Notes: generated by a model not told the origin, from the sequence alone. 64,000 bases of DNA from Lysobacter arenosi (GCF_016613475.2 NZ_CP071517.1:2542001-2606000); one strand, 5' to 3'. Positions 41,168 to 50,762 are shown, counted from the stretch's first letter. Translations and numbers: made by a program.

Positions 41168-41803
41168 TCAGACAATCGACAGTGCAGCGGCCTCGCGCGC
41201 CAGGGTTTCGACGCGTTCCCAGTCGCCTTGCGCCAGTGCATCGGCCGGTGTCAGCCACGAACCGCCCAGGCATGCGACGTTGGGCTGGCGCAGGTATTCG
41301 GCTGCGCGTGCGGCATCGATACCGCCGGTCGGACAGAAGCGGACCTGGGCAAATGGCCCGCGCCAGGCCGCCAGCAAAGCCAATGCATTGATCGCCTGCG
41401 CGGGGAACAGCTTGAGCAGGTCGAAGCCGGCGGCCATCGCCGCCATCACCTCGCTGCCGGTGGCGACACCGGGCAGGTAGGCCATCGATTCGTCGCGCGC
41501 GGCGGCCAGCAACTGCGGCGAAGATCCAGGCGAGACCGCGAACGATGCACCGGCGCGCTGTACCTGGCGCATCTGGGCGGCATCGAGCACGGTGCCCGCA
41601 CCGACCTTCATCCCCGGCACCTGCGCGGCGACCGCGGCAATCGCGTCGAGCGCCACCGGCGTGCGCAGCGTCACCTCGATGGCATCGATGCCGCCGCGCA
41701 ACAGCGCCTGCGCCACCGCCACGGCTTCATCGACGCTGCCGGGGGTGTAGACCGGGATGATGCGACTGCCGCGCAGCAGCGCCTGGGCGTCAACGACGGA
41801 CAT
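41168..41803 (-). CDS. eda: 2-dehydro-3-deoxy-phosphogluconate (KDPG) aldolase
   Basis: 211 residues from the ATG at 41803. The catalytic Glu lies in 'DAIEVTLRT', and the Schiff-base lysine is in 'AGFDLLKLFPAQAI'. 'FCPTGGI' is the phosphate-binding segment. It splits KDPG into pyruvate and glyceraldehyde 3-phosphate, the last step of pectin monomer breakdown and of the Entner-Doudoroff path. The start overlaps the end of kdgK by 14 bases, so the two are coupled. Confidence 0.95.
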   Translation of the reverse strand: MSVVDAQALLRGSRIIPVYTPGSVDEAVAVAQALLRGGIDAIEVTLRTPVALDAIAAVAAQVPGMKVGAGTVLDAAQMRQVQRAGASFAVSPGSSPQLLAAARDESMAYLPGVATGSEVMAAMAAGFDLLKLFPAQAINALALLAAWRGPFAQVRFCPTGGIDAARAAEYLRQPNVACLGGSWLTPADALAQGDWERVETLAREAAALSIV

Positions 41804-42800
41804 GGAAGCCGGCCTGCGCGGTGAAAGCCTCGACATCTTCGCGCGAGACCAGATTGAAGTCGCCCGGCAGCGAGTGCTTCAGGCAAGCCGCGCCGAGGCC
41901 GAAATGCAGCAGTTCGGGCGGCGCCATGCCGGTGATCAGGCCATGCAGGACCCCGGCGGCGAATGCGTCGCCGGTGCCGATGCGGTCGACGATCGCCTCC
42001 AGCTCGTAGCCAGGGGCGCGATGGCGGGCGCCGTCGCGACCGCACATCACCGCCGACAGCGTGTGGTGGTCGACGCTGTGCTGGCGGCGCAACGTGCAGG
42101 CGAGCCACTGCAGGTTCCCGAAGGCGGCAAAGGCATGCGCGGCGGCCTGGGCCACCGCGTCCTCGCCTTCGGCGGCGCTGCGCTGGCCCAGTACCACTTC
42201 GATATCGCGGTGGTCGGCGAACACCAGGTCGGCCTCGGCGAAGATGCGGCGCAGGATCGCGGCGGCGTCGCCGTTCCACGCCTGCCAGAGCTTGCCGCGG
42301 AAGTTGCCGTCGAACGACACCTTGACCCCGCGCCGGCGCGCGGCCTGCGCCGCGGCGATCGTCGCCTCGGCGGTGGCGGCGCCCAGCGCCGGACTCACGC
42401 CGGACAGGTGCAGCCAGCTGGCGCCGTCGAGCAGCGCGTCCCAGTCGTAGTCGGTGGAGCGCACGAACGCCGAATCGGCGCGGTCGTACAACACTTCGCT
42501 CGGGCGATGCATCGCGCCGTGGGAGAGGAAGTACAGCCCCATCCGTCCGGGCGCTGCGCGCACATGGCGGGTGTCGACCCCATGTCGGCGCAGTTCGCCG
42601 ATTGCAGCCTCACCCAGCGCGTTGTCGGCCACGGTGCTGACCACCGCCGCGTCATGGCCCAGACGTGCCAGCGACACGGCGACGTTGGCCTCGGCCCCGC
42701 CGATGTGGACTTCCAGGCCCGGTGACTGCAGCAGTCGCTCGCGCCCTGGCGCCGACAGGCGCAGCAGCAGTTCCCCAAAACACACGATCCGTTGACTCAC
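41790..42800 (-). CDS. kdgK: 2-keto-3-deoxygluconate kinase (PfkB family)
   Basis: 336 residues from the GTG at 42800, chosen because GGGAG lies 6 bases upstream and the protein then starts 'MSQRIVCFGELLLRLS'; a TTG two codons earlier is less likely. 'HIGGAEANVAVSLARLG' is the PfkB first signature and 'IGTGDAFAAGVLHGLI' the second, with the catalytic Asp. It phosphorylates KDG to KDPG, the substrate of the overlapping aldolase. The region upstream holds the shared operator motif. Confidence 0.94.
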   Translation of the reverse strand: MSQRIVCFGELLLRLSAPGRERLLQSPGLEVHIGGAEANVAVSLARLGHDAAVVSTVADNALGEAAIGELRRHGVDTRHVRAAPGRMGLYFLSHGAMHRPSEVLYDRADSAFVRSTDYDWDALLDGASWLHLSGVSPALGAATAEATIAAAQAARRRGVKVSFDGNFRGKLWQAWNGDAAAILRRIFAEADLVFADHRDIEVVLGQRSAAEGEDAVAQAAAHAFAAFGNLQWLACTLRRQHSVDHHTLSAVMCGRDGARHRAPGYELEAIVDRIGTGDAFAAGVLHGLITGMAPPELLHFGLGAACLKHSLPGDFNLVSREDVEAFTAQAGFHVRR

Positions 42801-42911
42801 GCCCAACTCCCGGAGGAAGGAAAGATGACCCTATAGATAGCGCCTGCCATGCCGTCCTGGCGGTTATGGCGCACCGCAGCATGCGAACCGCTGTCCCTTT
42901 TGTTAGGGTTT

Positions 42912-42926
42912 TGACCATCGGTGTCA
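42912..42926. promoter_or_regulatory. Putative LacI-type operator between kdgK and the pectin TonB-dependent receptor
   Basis: Read on the minus strand it is TGACACCGATGGTCA followed by AAACCC. That closely matches the kduI site (TGACACCGGTTACCA followed by AAACCCC). It lies 120 bases before the receptor ATG and 112 bases before the kdgK start, in the divergent region. On the plus strand it overlaps TTGACC, a possible -35. Confidence 0.55.
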
Positions 42927-42990
42927 TTTGCAGCACCGAACACTGCCGGACACCACCGGATCACCATAGCAAGCGTCGCAAACCAGTCAA

Positions 42991-43020
42991 CAAGCACCTT
43001 ACAAGCAAGCACCTTACAAG
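42991..43020. repeat. Perfect 15-bp tandem duplication in the receptor leader
   Basis: CAAGCACCTTACAAG occurs twice head to tail (42991-43005 and 43006-43020), just upstream of the ribosome-binding site GGGAGGGG of the TonB-dependent receptor gene. It lies in the untranslated leader or promoter-proximal region. Confidence 0.9.
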
Positions 43021-43046
43021 CTGTCAGTCATTAGGGAGGGGAACCT

Positions 43047-45872
43047 ATGCAATTTCAGCGTGCCACTAAAAAGACACCGGTTACCTTATTGGCGGCCTCG
43101 ATAGGCCTGGCGCTCCAGATGGCGGCGCTCAGCGCGCTTGCCCAGGATGCGACGCCGTCCAATAGCACCGCTGCGCCGGCCGAAGCCGTCGCCAATACTG
43201 CCGCACCGCAGCGCCAGGACGCGACCGAGCTCGACACGGTCGTCGTCACCGGCTTCCGCGGCAGCCTGGAAAAGGCGCTGGACAAGAAGCGCAGCGAAGT
43301 CGGCGTGGTCGACGCCATCGTCGCTGAAGACATCGCCGACTTCCCGGACCTCAACCTCGCCGAATCGTTGCAGCGCATCCCGGGCGTGTCGATCGCGCGC
43401 GATGCCGGCGAAGGCCGCCAGATCTCGGTGCGCGGCCTCGACAGCCAGTTCACCCGCGTGCGCATCAACGGCATGGAGGCGCTGACCACCACCGGCGGCA
43501 CCGACAGTTCCGGCGGCGCCAACCGCGGCCGCGGCTTCGACTTCAACGTGTTCGCCTCGGAGCTGTTCAACAGCATCACCGTGCGCAAGACCGCCTCGGC
43601 GGAGATCGAGGAAGGCGCGCTCGGCGCCACCGTCGACCTGCAGACCGCGCGTCCGTTCGACTACGACGGCTTCACCTTCGTCACCGGTGCGCAGCTGGGT
43701 TACAACGACCTGGCCGGGGATCTCGATCCGCGCGCCACGATGCTGATGAGCAACACCTGGTTCGACAACAAGTTCGGCGCCCTGCTCTCGGTGGCCTACA
43801 CCAAGCGCCGCCTGGTCGAAGAAGGCCACAGCACCGTGCGCTGGGATCCGGGCAACGCCAACGGCGGCTTCGCCGGCACGCCCGCGGCCGAAAGCGCGAC
43901 CGTGTTCCATCCGCGCATCCCGCGTTACGGCGTACTCGAGCACGAGCAGGAGCGACTGGGCGTGACCGCGTCGCTGCAGTTCGACCCGACCGACAAGACC
44001 TCGCTGGGCCTGGACGTGATGTACGCCGACCTCGATGCCACGCGCACCGAGAACTTCCTCAACGGCCTGTCCTTCAGCCGCGCCGGTGCGGCCGGCAAGC
44101 CGCAGACCGTGGTGGTGGAAAGCGCCATCGACGGTCGCGGCAACCTGGTGTACGGCCGCTTCAACAATGTCGACGTGCGCTCGGAAGCCCGCTACGACGA
44201 GCTGGAAACCAAGTTCACCCAGTTCAATTTCTACGCCGACCATGAACTGACCGACGACTTCAGCCTGAACTTCGAGGCCGGTCACGCCAAGTCCGAGTTC
44301 GAGAACCCGATCCAGACCACGATCACGATCGACAAGCTCAACGCGCAGGGCTACGTCTACGACTACCGTGGCGACAACCGCCTGCCGGTGATCACGAATG
44401 GTTTTGACGTCAACAACCCGGCGCAGTGGTCCTTCGTCAACGGCACCACCGCGGTCCCGGGCTCGGAAATCCGCCTGCGTCCGCAGTTCGCCGACAACAC
44501 CATCGACAACGCCCAGCTCGGTTTCGCCTGGCAGCTGACGGACGCCTTCCGCCTCAAGGCCGGCGGCCAGTTCAAGGAGTACACGTTCGATACGCGCGAG
44601 GAACGTCGTGCCTCCGAGCTGATCGTGCCGGGCCTTCCGGCCGGCACCACGCTGGCTGACCTGACCAGGCAGATCGGACTGGAAGACATTTCCAACGTCG
44701 GTGATGGCACCTGGCTGATCCCGGACATCGATGCGTTCAACCGCGCCTTCAACATCTACAGCGACCAGGGCATCTTCGCGGTCAGCGACCGCGTTCCGGC
44801 CGTGCTGGGCAACAACCGCAGCGTGGTCGAGCGCGACCAGGGCTTCTTCATCCAGGCCGACTTCAACACGCAGATCGGCAGCTTGCCGCTGAGCGGCAAC
44901 GTTGGTGTGCGCCAGGTCGACACCAAGCAGACCTCGACCGGCTTCTCCACGCCCGCAAGCGGCCCGGCACAGCAGATCACCGTGTCGCGCAGCTACGACG
45001 ACACGCTGCCGTCGTTCAACCTGGTCGCCGACGTGACACCGGACTTCCTGATCCGCCTGGCCGCATCGAAGGTGATGGCACGTCCGGGCCTGGGCAACCT
45101 CACCCCTGGCGTCACCGTCAACGTCAGCGGCGGCAACCGCGTCGTCACCGGCGGCAATCCGATGCTGGATCCGTTCCGGGCCAAGACCGCGGACCTGAGC
45201 TTCGAGTGGTACTTCGCCGAGGAATCGCTGCTGGCGCTGGGCCTGTTCTACAAGGACATCGACACCTTCGTCCTGACCTCGCGCGAGACCCGCCCGTACT
45301 CGACCTCCGGCCTGCCGGAGAGCCTGCTGATCGGCACCGGCGCCACGGTCAACGACGACTTCCAGTTCAACGTCCCGATCAACAGCAAGGGCGGTCCGCT
45401 CAAGGGCCTGGAATTCACCTACCAGCAGCCGTTCGTGTTCCTGCCGGGCTTCTGGAGCGATTTCGGTGTGCAGCTCAACTACACCTACGTCGACTCCAAG
45501 ATCCAGTACGTGACCTCGACCGGCGCGCCGTCGCTGCGCACCGACCTGACCGGTCTGTCGAAGAACGCCTACAACGCCACGCTCTACTACGAAGGCGAGA
45601 AGTTCAGCGCGCGCGTCTCGGCCGCTTACCGCGACGACTACCTGACCACGGTGCCGGGCCGCAACGGCAACGACGTGGAAGGCACGGCCGAAACACTGAC
45701 CTTCGACATGTCGGCCTCGTACAAGATCAACGATCACTTCGAGCTGACGCTGGAAGGCCTGAACCTGACCGACGAGTTCCAGGACCAGTGGGTCGATTCG
45801 ATCGGCGATCGCGCCTCGGTCTACCACCACACCGGTCGCCAGTACTTCCTGGGCGCCCGCTACAAGTTCTGA
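43047..45872 (+). CDS. TonB-dependent receptor for pectin oligosaccharides (inferred)
   Basis: 941 residues with a signal peptide (cleavage near 'LSALAQ', residue 33). The plug starts at 'LDTVVVTGFRGSLEKALDKK', with 'FPDLNLAESLQRIPGVSI' and 'SVRGLDSQFTRVRINGMEAL', the pattern of the large carbohydrate-linked TonB-dependent receptor group in xanthomonads and Caulobacter. The barrel ends 'LGARYKF'. Its position between kdgK-eda and the pectate lyase gene implies uptake of oligogalacturonides across the outer membrane. A strong GGGAGGGG ribosome-binding site precedes the ATG. Confidence 0.93.
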   Translation: MQFQRATKKTPVTLLAASIGLALQMAALSALAQDATPSNSTAAPAEAVANTAAPQRQDATELDTVVVTGFRGSLEKALDKKRSEVGVVDAIVAEDIADFPDLNLAESLQRIPGVSIARDAGEGRQISVRGLDSQFTRVRINGMEALTTTGGTDSSGGANRGRGFDFNVFASELFNSITVRKTASAEIEEGALGATVDLQTARPFDYDGFTFVTGAQLGYNDLAGDLDPRATMLMSNTWFDNKFGALLSVAYTKRRLVEEGHSTVRWDPGNANGGFAGTPAAESATVFHPRIPRYGVLEHEQERLGVTASLQFDPTDKTSLGLDVMYADLDATRTENFLNGLSFSRAGAAGKPQTVVVESAIDGRGNLVYGRFNNVDVRSEARYDELETKFTQFNFYADHELTDDFSLNFEAGHAKSEFENPIQTTITIDKLNAQGYVYDYRGDNRLPVITNGFDVNNPAQWSFVNGTTAVPGSEIRLRPQFADNTIDNAQLGFAWQLTDAFRLKAGGQFKEYTFDTREERRASELIVPGLPAGTTLADLTRQIGLEDISNVGDGTWLIPDIDAFNRAFNIYSDQGIFAVSDRVPAVLGNNRSVVERDQGFFIQADFNTQIGSLPLSGNVGVRQVDTKQTSTGFSTPASGPAQQITVSRSYDDTLPSFNLVADVTPDFLIRLAASKVMARPGLGNLTPGVTVNVSGGNRVVTGGNPMLDPFRAKTADLSFEWYFAEESLLALGLFYKDIDTFVLTSRETRPYSTSGLPESLLIGTGATVNDDFQFNVPINSKGGPLKGLEFTYQQPFVFLPGFWSDFGVQLNYTYVDSKIQYVTSTGAPSLRTDLTGLSKNAYNATLYYEGEKFSARVSAAYRDDYLTTVPGRNGNDVEGTAETLTFDMSASYKINDHFELTLEGLNLTDEFQDQWVDSIGDRASVYHHTGRQYFLGARYKF

Positions 45873-45885
45873 CGTTTGCTCCAGG

Positions 45886-45917
45886 CCCCTCTCCCGCTCA
45901 TGGGAGAGGGGCGTTTT
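45886..45917 (+). terminator. Terminator after the pectin TonB-dependent receptor gene
   Basis: The stem CCCCTCTCCC / GGGAGAGGGG (45886-45895, 45902-45911) with loop GCTCAT is followed by CGTTTTCTTT. It starts 13 bases after the stop codon. The stem sequence resembles the palindromic repeat at 9500-9523. Confidence 0.88.
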
Positions 45918-46012
45918 CTTTGCCGCAGTCGCATGTCGTGTCCCACCAGCGGACGCCGTGCCGCCTCCGCTGCCGACGTCCGCTCCGTCCACACCACGAA
46001 GGAGCGGTACCG

Positions 46013-47365
46013 ATGAGCACTCGCAAGTCCGTCCTGCTGTCCGCACTGTTGCTGGCCCTGTCCTCCCCGGGCTCGTTTGCGGCGCCGCCGCAACCACTGG
46101 AACGCCAGACCCTGCCCGCCAACGACGGTTGGGCATCGCTGCCGACCGCGGCATTGCCGTCGGGCACTACCGGTGGCTCTGCCGCCGATGCCATCCGCGT
46201 GCATGACGTCAGCGACCGCAACGCGCTGGTCGCCGCACTCTCCTTTCCCGATCCGACGCCGAAGATCATCCGCATCACCGGCATGATCGACGCCAATGTC
46301 GACGACGCCGGCAACCCGCTGACCTGCGCCGACTACGCGCGTCCGGATCCGCAGAGCGCAACGCCCTACTCGCTCGATGCGTTCCTCGCTGCTTATGACC
46401 CGGCGGTGTGGGGACGCGTCAATCCCAGCGGGCCGCTCGAGCGCGCGCGCGTGGCCTCGGCCGCGGCGCAACAGGCGCGCGTGCGCATCCGCGTGCCTGC
46501 CAACACCACCATCGTCGGCGTCGGTCGCGGTGCCGGCCTGCGCGGCGCCTGGGTCGATATCCGCCCGAGCAGCACCAGCGGCAACCAGCCGATGAACGTG
46601 ATCGTGCGCAACCTCAGCTTCGTCGACACCTACGACTGCTTCCCGCAGTGGGCACCGACCGACGGCGCCGAAGGCAACTGGAACTCGCTGTACGACGCGA
46701 TCTCGGTGCGCAACTCGACCCATGTCTGGATCGACCACAACGCCTTCCTCGACATCGACACCGCCGACAGCACCCAGCCCAGCTTCTTCGGCCGCCTCTA
46801 CCAGGTGCACGACGGCCTGGTCGACGTGACCAACGAGTCCGACCTGGTGACGGTGTCGTGGAACCTGCTGGCCAACCACGACAAGGCGATGCTGTTCGGA
46901 TCGTCCGACGGTGCCGTCGCCGATCGCGGCAAGCTGCGCGTGACGCTGCACCACAACCTGTTCCACGACCTGGGCCAGCGCGTGCCGCGCGTGCGCTACG
47001 GCCAAGTCCACGTCTACAACAACCAGTACAGCCTGACCCCCGACGGCGCCCAGACCTACGGATACAGCTGGGGCGCCGGCATCGAGGGGCAGATCTACGC
47101 CCAGAACAACCATTTCCTGATGCCCGTCGCGGTTACGCCGGACCTGTTCGTGGAACGCTTCAACGGCACCGCGTTGCAGGCACAGGGCACGTTGCTGAAC
47201 GGATTCACCCGCCACAGCGAGGTCGACGTGGTCGCCGCCTTCAACGCGACCAGCGCCACGCCGCTGCAGCCGAACGTGGCATGGACGCCGACGCTGTATC
47301 GACGCATCGATCCGACCTGGTCGGTGCCGTTGACGGTGATCCTCGGGGCAGGTCCGTACAAGTAA
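46013..47365 (+). CDS. Pectate lyase, polysaccharide lyase family 1
   Basis: 450 residues from the ATG at 46013, with a signal peptide ('SVLLSALLLALSSPGSFA'). The parallel beta-helix signatures are clear: 'THVWIDHNAFLDIDTAD', 'DLVTVSWNLLANHDKAML' and 'HHNLFHDLGQRVPRVRYGQV', the last with the catalytic Arg region. It cleaves de-esterified homogalacturonan by beta-elimination, outside the cell or in the periplasm, making unsaturated oligogalacturonides. The pectinesterase gene follows 25 bases later. Confidence 0.93.
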   Translation: MSTRKSVLLSALLLALSSPGSFAAPPQPLERQTLPANDGWASLPTAALPSGTTGGSAADAIRVHDVSDRNALVAALSFPDPTPKIIRITGMIDANVDDAGNPLTCADYARPDPQSATPYSLDAFLAAYDPAVWGRVNPSGPLERARVASAAAQQARVRIRVPANTTIVGVGRGAGLRGAWVDIRPSSTSGNQPMNVIVRNLSFVDTYDCFPQWAPTDGAEGNWNSLYDAISVRNSTHVWIDHNAFLDIDTADSTQPSFFGRLYQVHDGLVDVTNESDLVTVSWNLLANHDKAMLFGSSDGAVADRGKLRVTLHHNLFHDLGQRVPRVRYGQVHVYNNQYSLTPDGAQTYGYSWGAGIEGQIYAQNNHFLMPVAVTPDLFVERFNGTALQAQGTLLNGFTRHSEVDVVAAFNATSATPLQPNVAWTPTLYRRIDPTWSVPLTVILGAGPYK

Positions 47366-47390
47366 GCCAACCGTTGGGGAGCGGAGCTTG

Positions 47391-48536
47391 ATGCGCGACG
47401 ACTTCAGAAACCTTGACGTGTGGATGCAACGGCGGCGCCTGCTGCAGGCGTCGCTGGCCGCCTCGGTGGCGACGTTCTCACCGCTTGCACCGCTGCGCGC
47501 AGCAGCCACCGCGCCACCGTTCGATGCGGCCGTCGCGCGCACGCCCCTTCCGGGCGTGCGCACGTTCGCCAGCGTCGGCGAGGCGATCGCCGCGGCCCCC
47601 GCCGACGGGCGCTCGCCGTTCCGCATCCTGGTCACGCGCGGGCGCTGGCACGAGAAGCTGGTGGTCGACCGGCCGTGGATCCATCTCGTCGGCGAGGACC
47701 GCAACGCGAGCGTTTTGAGCTTCGATGCCGCCGCGGGCATGAAGCGTCCGGATGGCGAGCCCTAGGGCACCTGGGGCTGCGCCAGCGTGACCGTGCGTGC
47801 GCCGGACTTCCGCGTGCAGCGCCTGGCGATCGAGAACTCATTCGACTACGTCGGCAACCTCGCCGCGCCCAGGTTCGAGCCGATCGGACCCAATGGCGCG
47901 CAGGCGGTGGCGCTGATGCTCGATGACGGCGCGGACCGCTGCCTGTTCGAGGATGTCGACCTGATCGGCCACCAGGACACGCTGTTCGCCGATGTCGGGC
48001 GCAGCCTGTTCCGCAACTGCCGGATCAGCGGCAGCGTCGACTTCATATTCGGTGGTGGCAATGCACTGTTCGAGGACTGCGACCTGCATTCGCGCTTCCG
48101 TCCCGGCAAGGACCGTCAGGGCTACGTGGCGGTGCCGTCGACGGCGGCCTCGCAGGTCTACGGGCTTACATTCGCTCGCTGCCGCCTGACTCGCGACCCG
48201 CAGATTCCCGACTCCAGCGTCGCGCTCGGGCGCGCCTGGCGGCCTGGGCGCACCTTCGCCGACGGCAAGTACGGCGACCCGGATGCGGTGGGCGCCGCGG
48301 TGTATCTGTCCTGCTGGATGGATGCGCATATCGACGCCAAGGGCTGGGACGCGATGGGATACACCGCGCGCGACGGCAAGCGGGTGATGCTGGAGCCGGA
48401 GCTGGCGCGTCTGTTCGAGCACGACAGCCGTGGCCCTGGCGCGCACGACTCACCGACGCGTCGCCAGCTCGATGCGCGGCAGCCGGGCCTCTACACGCGC
48501 GATCGCGTGCTCTCGGGTTGGCAGCCCGCTCTCTGA
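47391..48536 (+). pseudogene. Pectinesterase (CE8) with an in-frame amber stop codon
   Basis: The frame is continuous from the ATG at 47391 except for TAG at 47763-47765. Upstream of it are a Tat-type signal ('QRRRLLQASLAASVATFSPL') and the first strands ('LVTRGRWHEKLVVDRPWIHL'). Downstream, in the same frame, are all CE8 active-site elements: 'IENSFDYVGN', 'GHQDTLF', 'GSVDFIFGGGN' and 'ALGRAWRPG'. The break reads 'RPDGEP*GTWGCASVTVRAPD'; a tryptophan (TGG) in place of TAG would fit the family, so one G-to-A change explains it. Full length would be 381 residues. It demethylates pectin. It may be inactivated, read through, or a sequence error. Confidence 0.88.
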
Positions 48537-48549
48537 CGGAAGGACTGCA

Positions 48550-49293
48550 ATGCTGAAACTCGGCCTGGCACTGTGCCTGTCGACGCTGACCGTGATCGCC
48601 CCGGCGCGTGCGTCCGAACCGGTCACGATCCACCTCGCCGGCGATTCGACGATGGCCGAAAAGCTGCCGGAGAAGCGACCGGAGACCGGCTGGGGCGAAT
48701 TCCTGGCGGCGCAGTTCAAACCGGGCACGGTGCTGGTCGACAACCGCGCGAAGAATGGCCGCAGCACGCGCACCTTCATCGAGGAAGGTCGCTGGCAGGA
48801 GCTGCTCGACGCGACCCGGCCGGGCGACGTGGTGCTGATCCAGTTCGGCCACAACGACCAGTCGGTGGAGAAGAAGGACCGCTACACGCCGCCGGCGGAC
48901 TATGCGCGCAACCTTTCGCGCTTCGTCACCGATGTCCGTGAGCGCCAGGCCACGCCGGTGTTGCTGACGCCGGTAGCGCGGCGGCGCTTCGACGAGGCGG
49001 GCCACGTGCTCGACAGCCATGGGGAGTATCCGGACCTGGTGCGCGCGCTGGCGGCGCGCGAGCATGTGGCGCTGATCGACATGGAGCGGCGCAGCGCGGC
49101 GGTGTTGCAGGAAGCCGGCGCCGAGCCGTCGAAGCGGCTGTTCCTGTGGGTTGGCGTTGGCGAGAGCGCGAACTATCCCAAGGGCGTGGAAGACAACACG
49201 CACTTCTCGCCAGCCGGCGCGGAACGGATGGCGGAAGAGTTTGCGTTCGCGCTGCGGCAGTCGGGACTGCCGCTGGCGCAGTTGCTCAACTGA
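48550..49293 (+). CDS. Rhamnogalacturonan acetylesterase-like SGNH hydrolase (CE12)
   Basis: 247 residues from the ATG at 48550, with a signal peptide ('LGLALCLSTLTVIAPARA'). The SGNH blocks are present: Ser in 'IHLAGDSTMAEK', Gly in 'NGRSTRTFIEEGRW', Asn in 'IQFGHNDQSVEKK', and the Asp-His pair in 'DNTHFSPAGAE'. The family removes acetyl groups from pectin or rhamnogalacturonan, opening it to the lyases. It is the third gene of the plus-strand run starting at the pectate lyase, 13 bases after the pectinesterase. Confidence 0.9.
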   Translation: MLKLGLALCLSTLTVIAPARASEPVTIHLAGDSTMAEKLPEKRPETGWGEFLAAQFKPGTVLVDNRAKNGRSTRTFIEEGRWQELLDATRPGDVVLIQFGHNDQSVEKKDRYTPPADYARNLSRFVTDVRERQATPVLLTPVARRRFDEAGHVLDSHGEYPDLVRALAAREHVALIDMERRSAAVLQEAGAEPSKRLFLWVGVGESANYPKGVEDNTHFSPAGAERMAEEFAFALRQSGLPLAQLLN

Positions 49294-49296
49294 CGG

Positions 49297-50694
49297 TCAC
49301 TTCAACGGCGCCCGCCGCGGAAGCGCCTTCAACGGCTCCATCGTCTCCAGGTCCCAGTCGGCCGGCACGAACGCCTGCTTCGTGCCTTCCTGCTTCGGAT
49401 ACCCGCCGACCTGCTCCTGGCTGTCGATGATCCGACCGCGCCCTTCGATGGTGTCGGCCAGGATCCGGCGGTCGACGTCATCGCGGTCCCACGGCCTCGC
49501 GCCGGCATTGGCGATCACCGCATCCTGCACCTGCGCCGACGGCAGCACGGTCACGCCGAACGGCAGCGCCGGCGCGCGCTTGAGCGCATCGATCTTGATC
49601 GGCGTGGTCGTGTAGCGGCCCTGTTGCGGCAGCGGCGCGCCGAGACGATCGACGGCAAGGTTGTCGTCCAGGTACACGTCGACATCGCCCGAGCCGCCGA
49701 CGCTGAAGAACGCCACCTCCTCGGTCGAGATGCCCGCGCGCATGACATTGCCGCGCGCGATCACCTGCCCGCGCGAGTACGGATGCCCCAGCCATTCCTC
49801 GGCAATCAGGTTGTAGTGCACGCCGCGCTGGCCCGGGTCGTAGATCAGGTTGTTGATCACCTGGCCGCGCGCGCCGCCCTTGAACAGCGGGTTGCGCTCG
49901 TAGTTGTGCGCATAGAGGTTGCCGATGATCAGCACGTCGTTGACGTGGTCGTGGATCAGCGAGCCCTTGGAATGCTCGCCCTTGGCGTGGGTCGCGTTGG
50001 CCAGGCCTTCGGCGATGATGTTGTTGCTGTAGGTGATGCGACGCGAGGCGGCATCCATCCAGTCCTTCTCGCTCTCGCCGAAAAAGCGCGTGCTCGACGC
50101 CGACAGGTTCTCGTCGGTGGCCCAGGTCAGCGAGCAGTGGTCGACGATCACGTCGCGCGCGCCGCGCACGGTGGTGATCGCATCGATGTCGCCGGACCAC
50201 TTGGGCTTGTTGCCGTCACCCGGGCGCATGCGGATGTGGCGCACGACCACGTCGTGCGTGGCAATAGTCAGTCCGCCCTTGATGAAGGTGATGCCGGGCT
50301 GCGGCGCGGTCTGGCCGGCAATGGTGAGGAACGGCTCGGTGATGCGCAGTTCCTTCATGCCCAGGTCGATCACGCCGCCCACCTCGAACACGACGATGCG
50401 CGGCCCGCTCGCCGCCAGCGCCTCGGCGAAGGAGCCGGGGCCGGAGGCTTCCAGCGTGGTCACGCGGATGATCCTGCCGCCGCGGCCGCCTGGCGTATGC
50501 GCGGCCCAGCCCTGGGCGCCGGGGAAGGCCAGCGCGGCCGTTGCGGCATCTGTCCTTTGGGACACGGCCGGGGTGGGGGACGTGCGCGCCGTTTCCGCAG
50601 CCAGTCCCGGGCCGGCCATGGCCAGGGCCAGTGCGGTGACCGCCAATCCGCGCCCAAGCCCCTGAAAAACGTGCCCCTTCCCCTTGATCCCCAT
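49297..50694 (-). CDS. Pectate lyase-like secreted polysaccharide lyase
   Basis: 465 residues from the ATG at 50694, with a signal peptide ('LAVTALALAMAGPGLAAE'). 'FPGAQGWAAHTPGGRGGRII' is the typical N-terminus of the PL1-like beta-helix group, followed by 'DVVVRHIRMRPGD', 'GARDVIVDHCSLTWATDENL' and 'NLYAHNYERNPLFKGGARGQ'. It differs clearly from the other lyase in the locus and may act on shorter or differently esterified substrates. Its stop codon lies 3 bases from that of the converging CE12 gene. It is divergent from the FAH-TRAP operon. Confidence 0.87.
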   Translation of the reverse strand: MGIKGKGHVFQGLGRGLAVTALALAMAGPGLAAETARTSPTPAVSQRTDAATAALAFPGAQGWAAHTPGGRGGRIIRVTTLEASGPGSFAEALAASGPRIVVFEVGGVIDLGMKELRITEPFLTIAGQTAPQPGITFIKGGLTIATHDVVVRHIRMRPGDGNKPKWSGDIDAITTVRGARDVIVDHCSLTWATDENLSASSTRFFGESEKDWMDAASRRITYSNNIIAEGLANATHAKGEHSKGSLIHDHVNDVLIIGNLYAHNYERNPLFKGGARGQVINNLIYDPGQRGVHYNLIAEEWLGHPYSRGQVIARGNVMRAGISTEEVAFFSVGGSGDVDVYLDDNLAVDRLGAPLPQQGRYTTTPIKIDALKRAPALPFGVTVLPSAQVQDAVIANAGARPWDRDDVDRRILADTIEGRGRIIDSQEQVGGYPKQEGTKQAFVPADWDLETMEPLKALPRRAPLK

Positions 50695-50735
50695 CCGTAC
50701 CTCTCCCCGAGTCGTGATCCGAGTGTAGGTCCTGA

Positions 50736-50762
50736 TTGTCAATGACACCGGTTTCCTATACA
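50736..50762 (+). promoter_or_regulatory. Promoter with embedded LacI-type operator for the FAH-TRAP operon
   Basis: -35-like TTGTCA (50736-50741) and -10-like TATACA (50757-50762) are 15 bases apart, and TGACACCGGTTTCC (50743-50756) fills the spacer. The motif shares TGACACCGGTT with the kduI operator. It lies 40-60 bases before the ATG at 50802, and about 50 bases upstream of the divergent pectate lyase start. Confidence 0.6.

Noticed and set aside
43086..46154. 1022-codon open frame opposite the pectin receptor
   Set aside because: It has low-complexity Arg/Val/Gly/Gln composition, no domain and no start context; the plus-strand receptor has full motifs.
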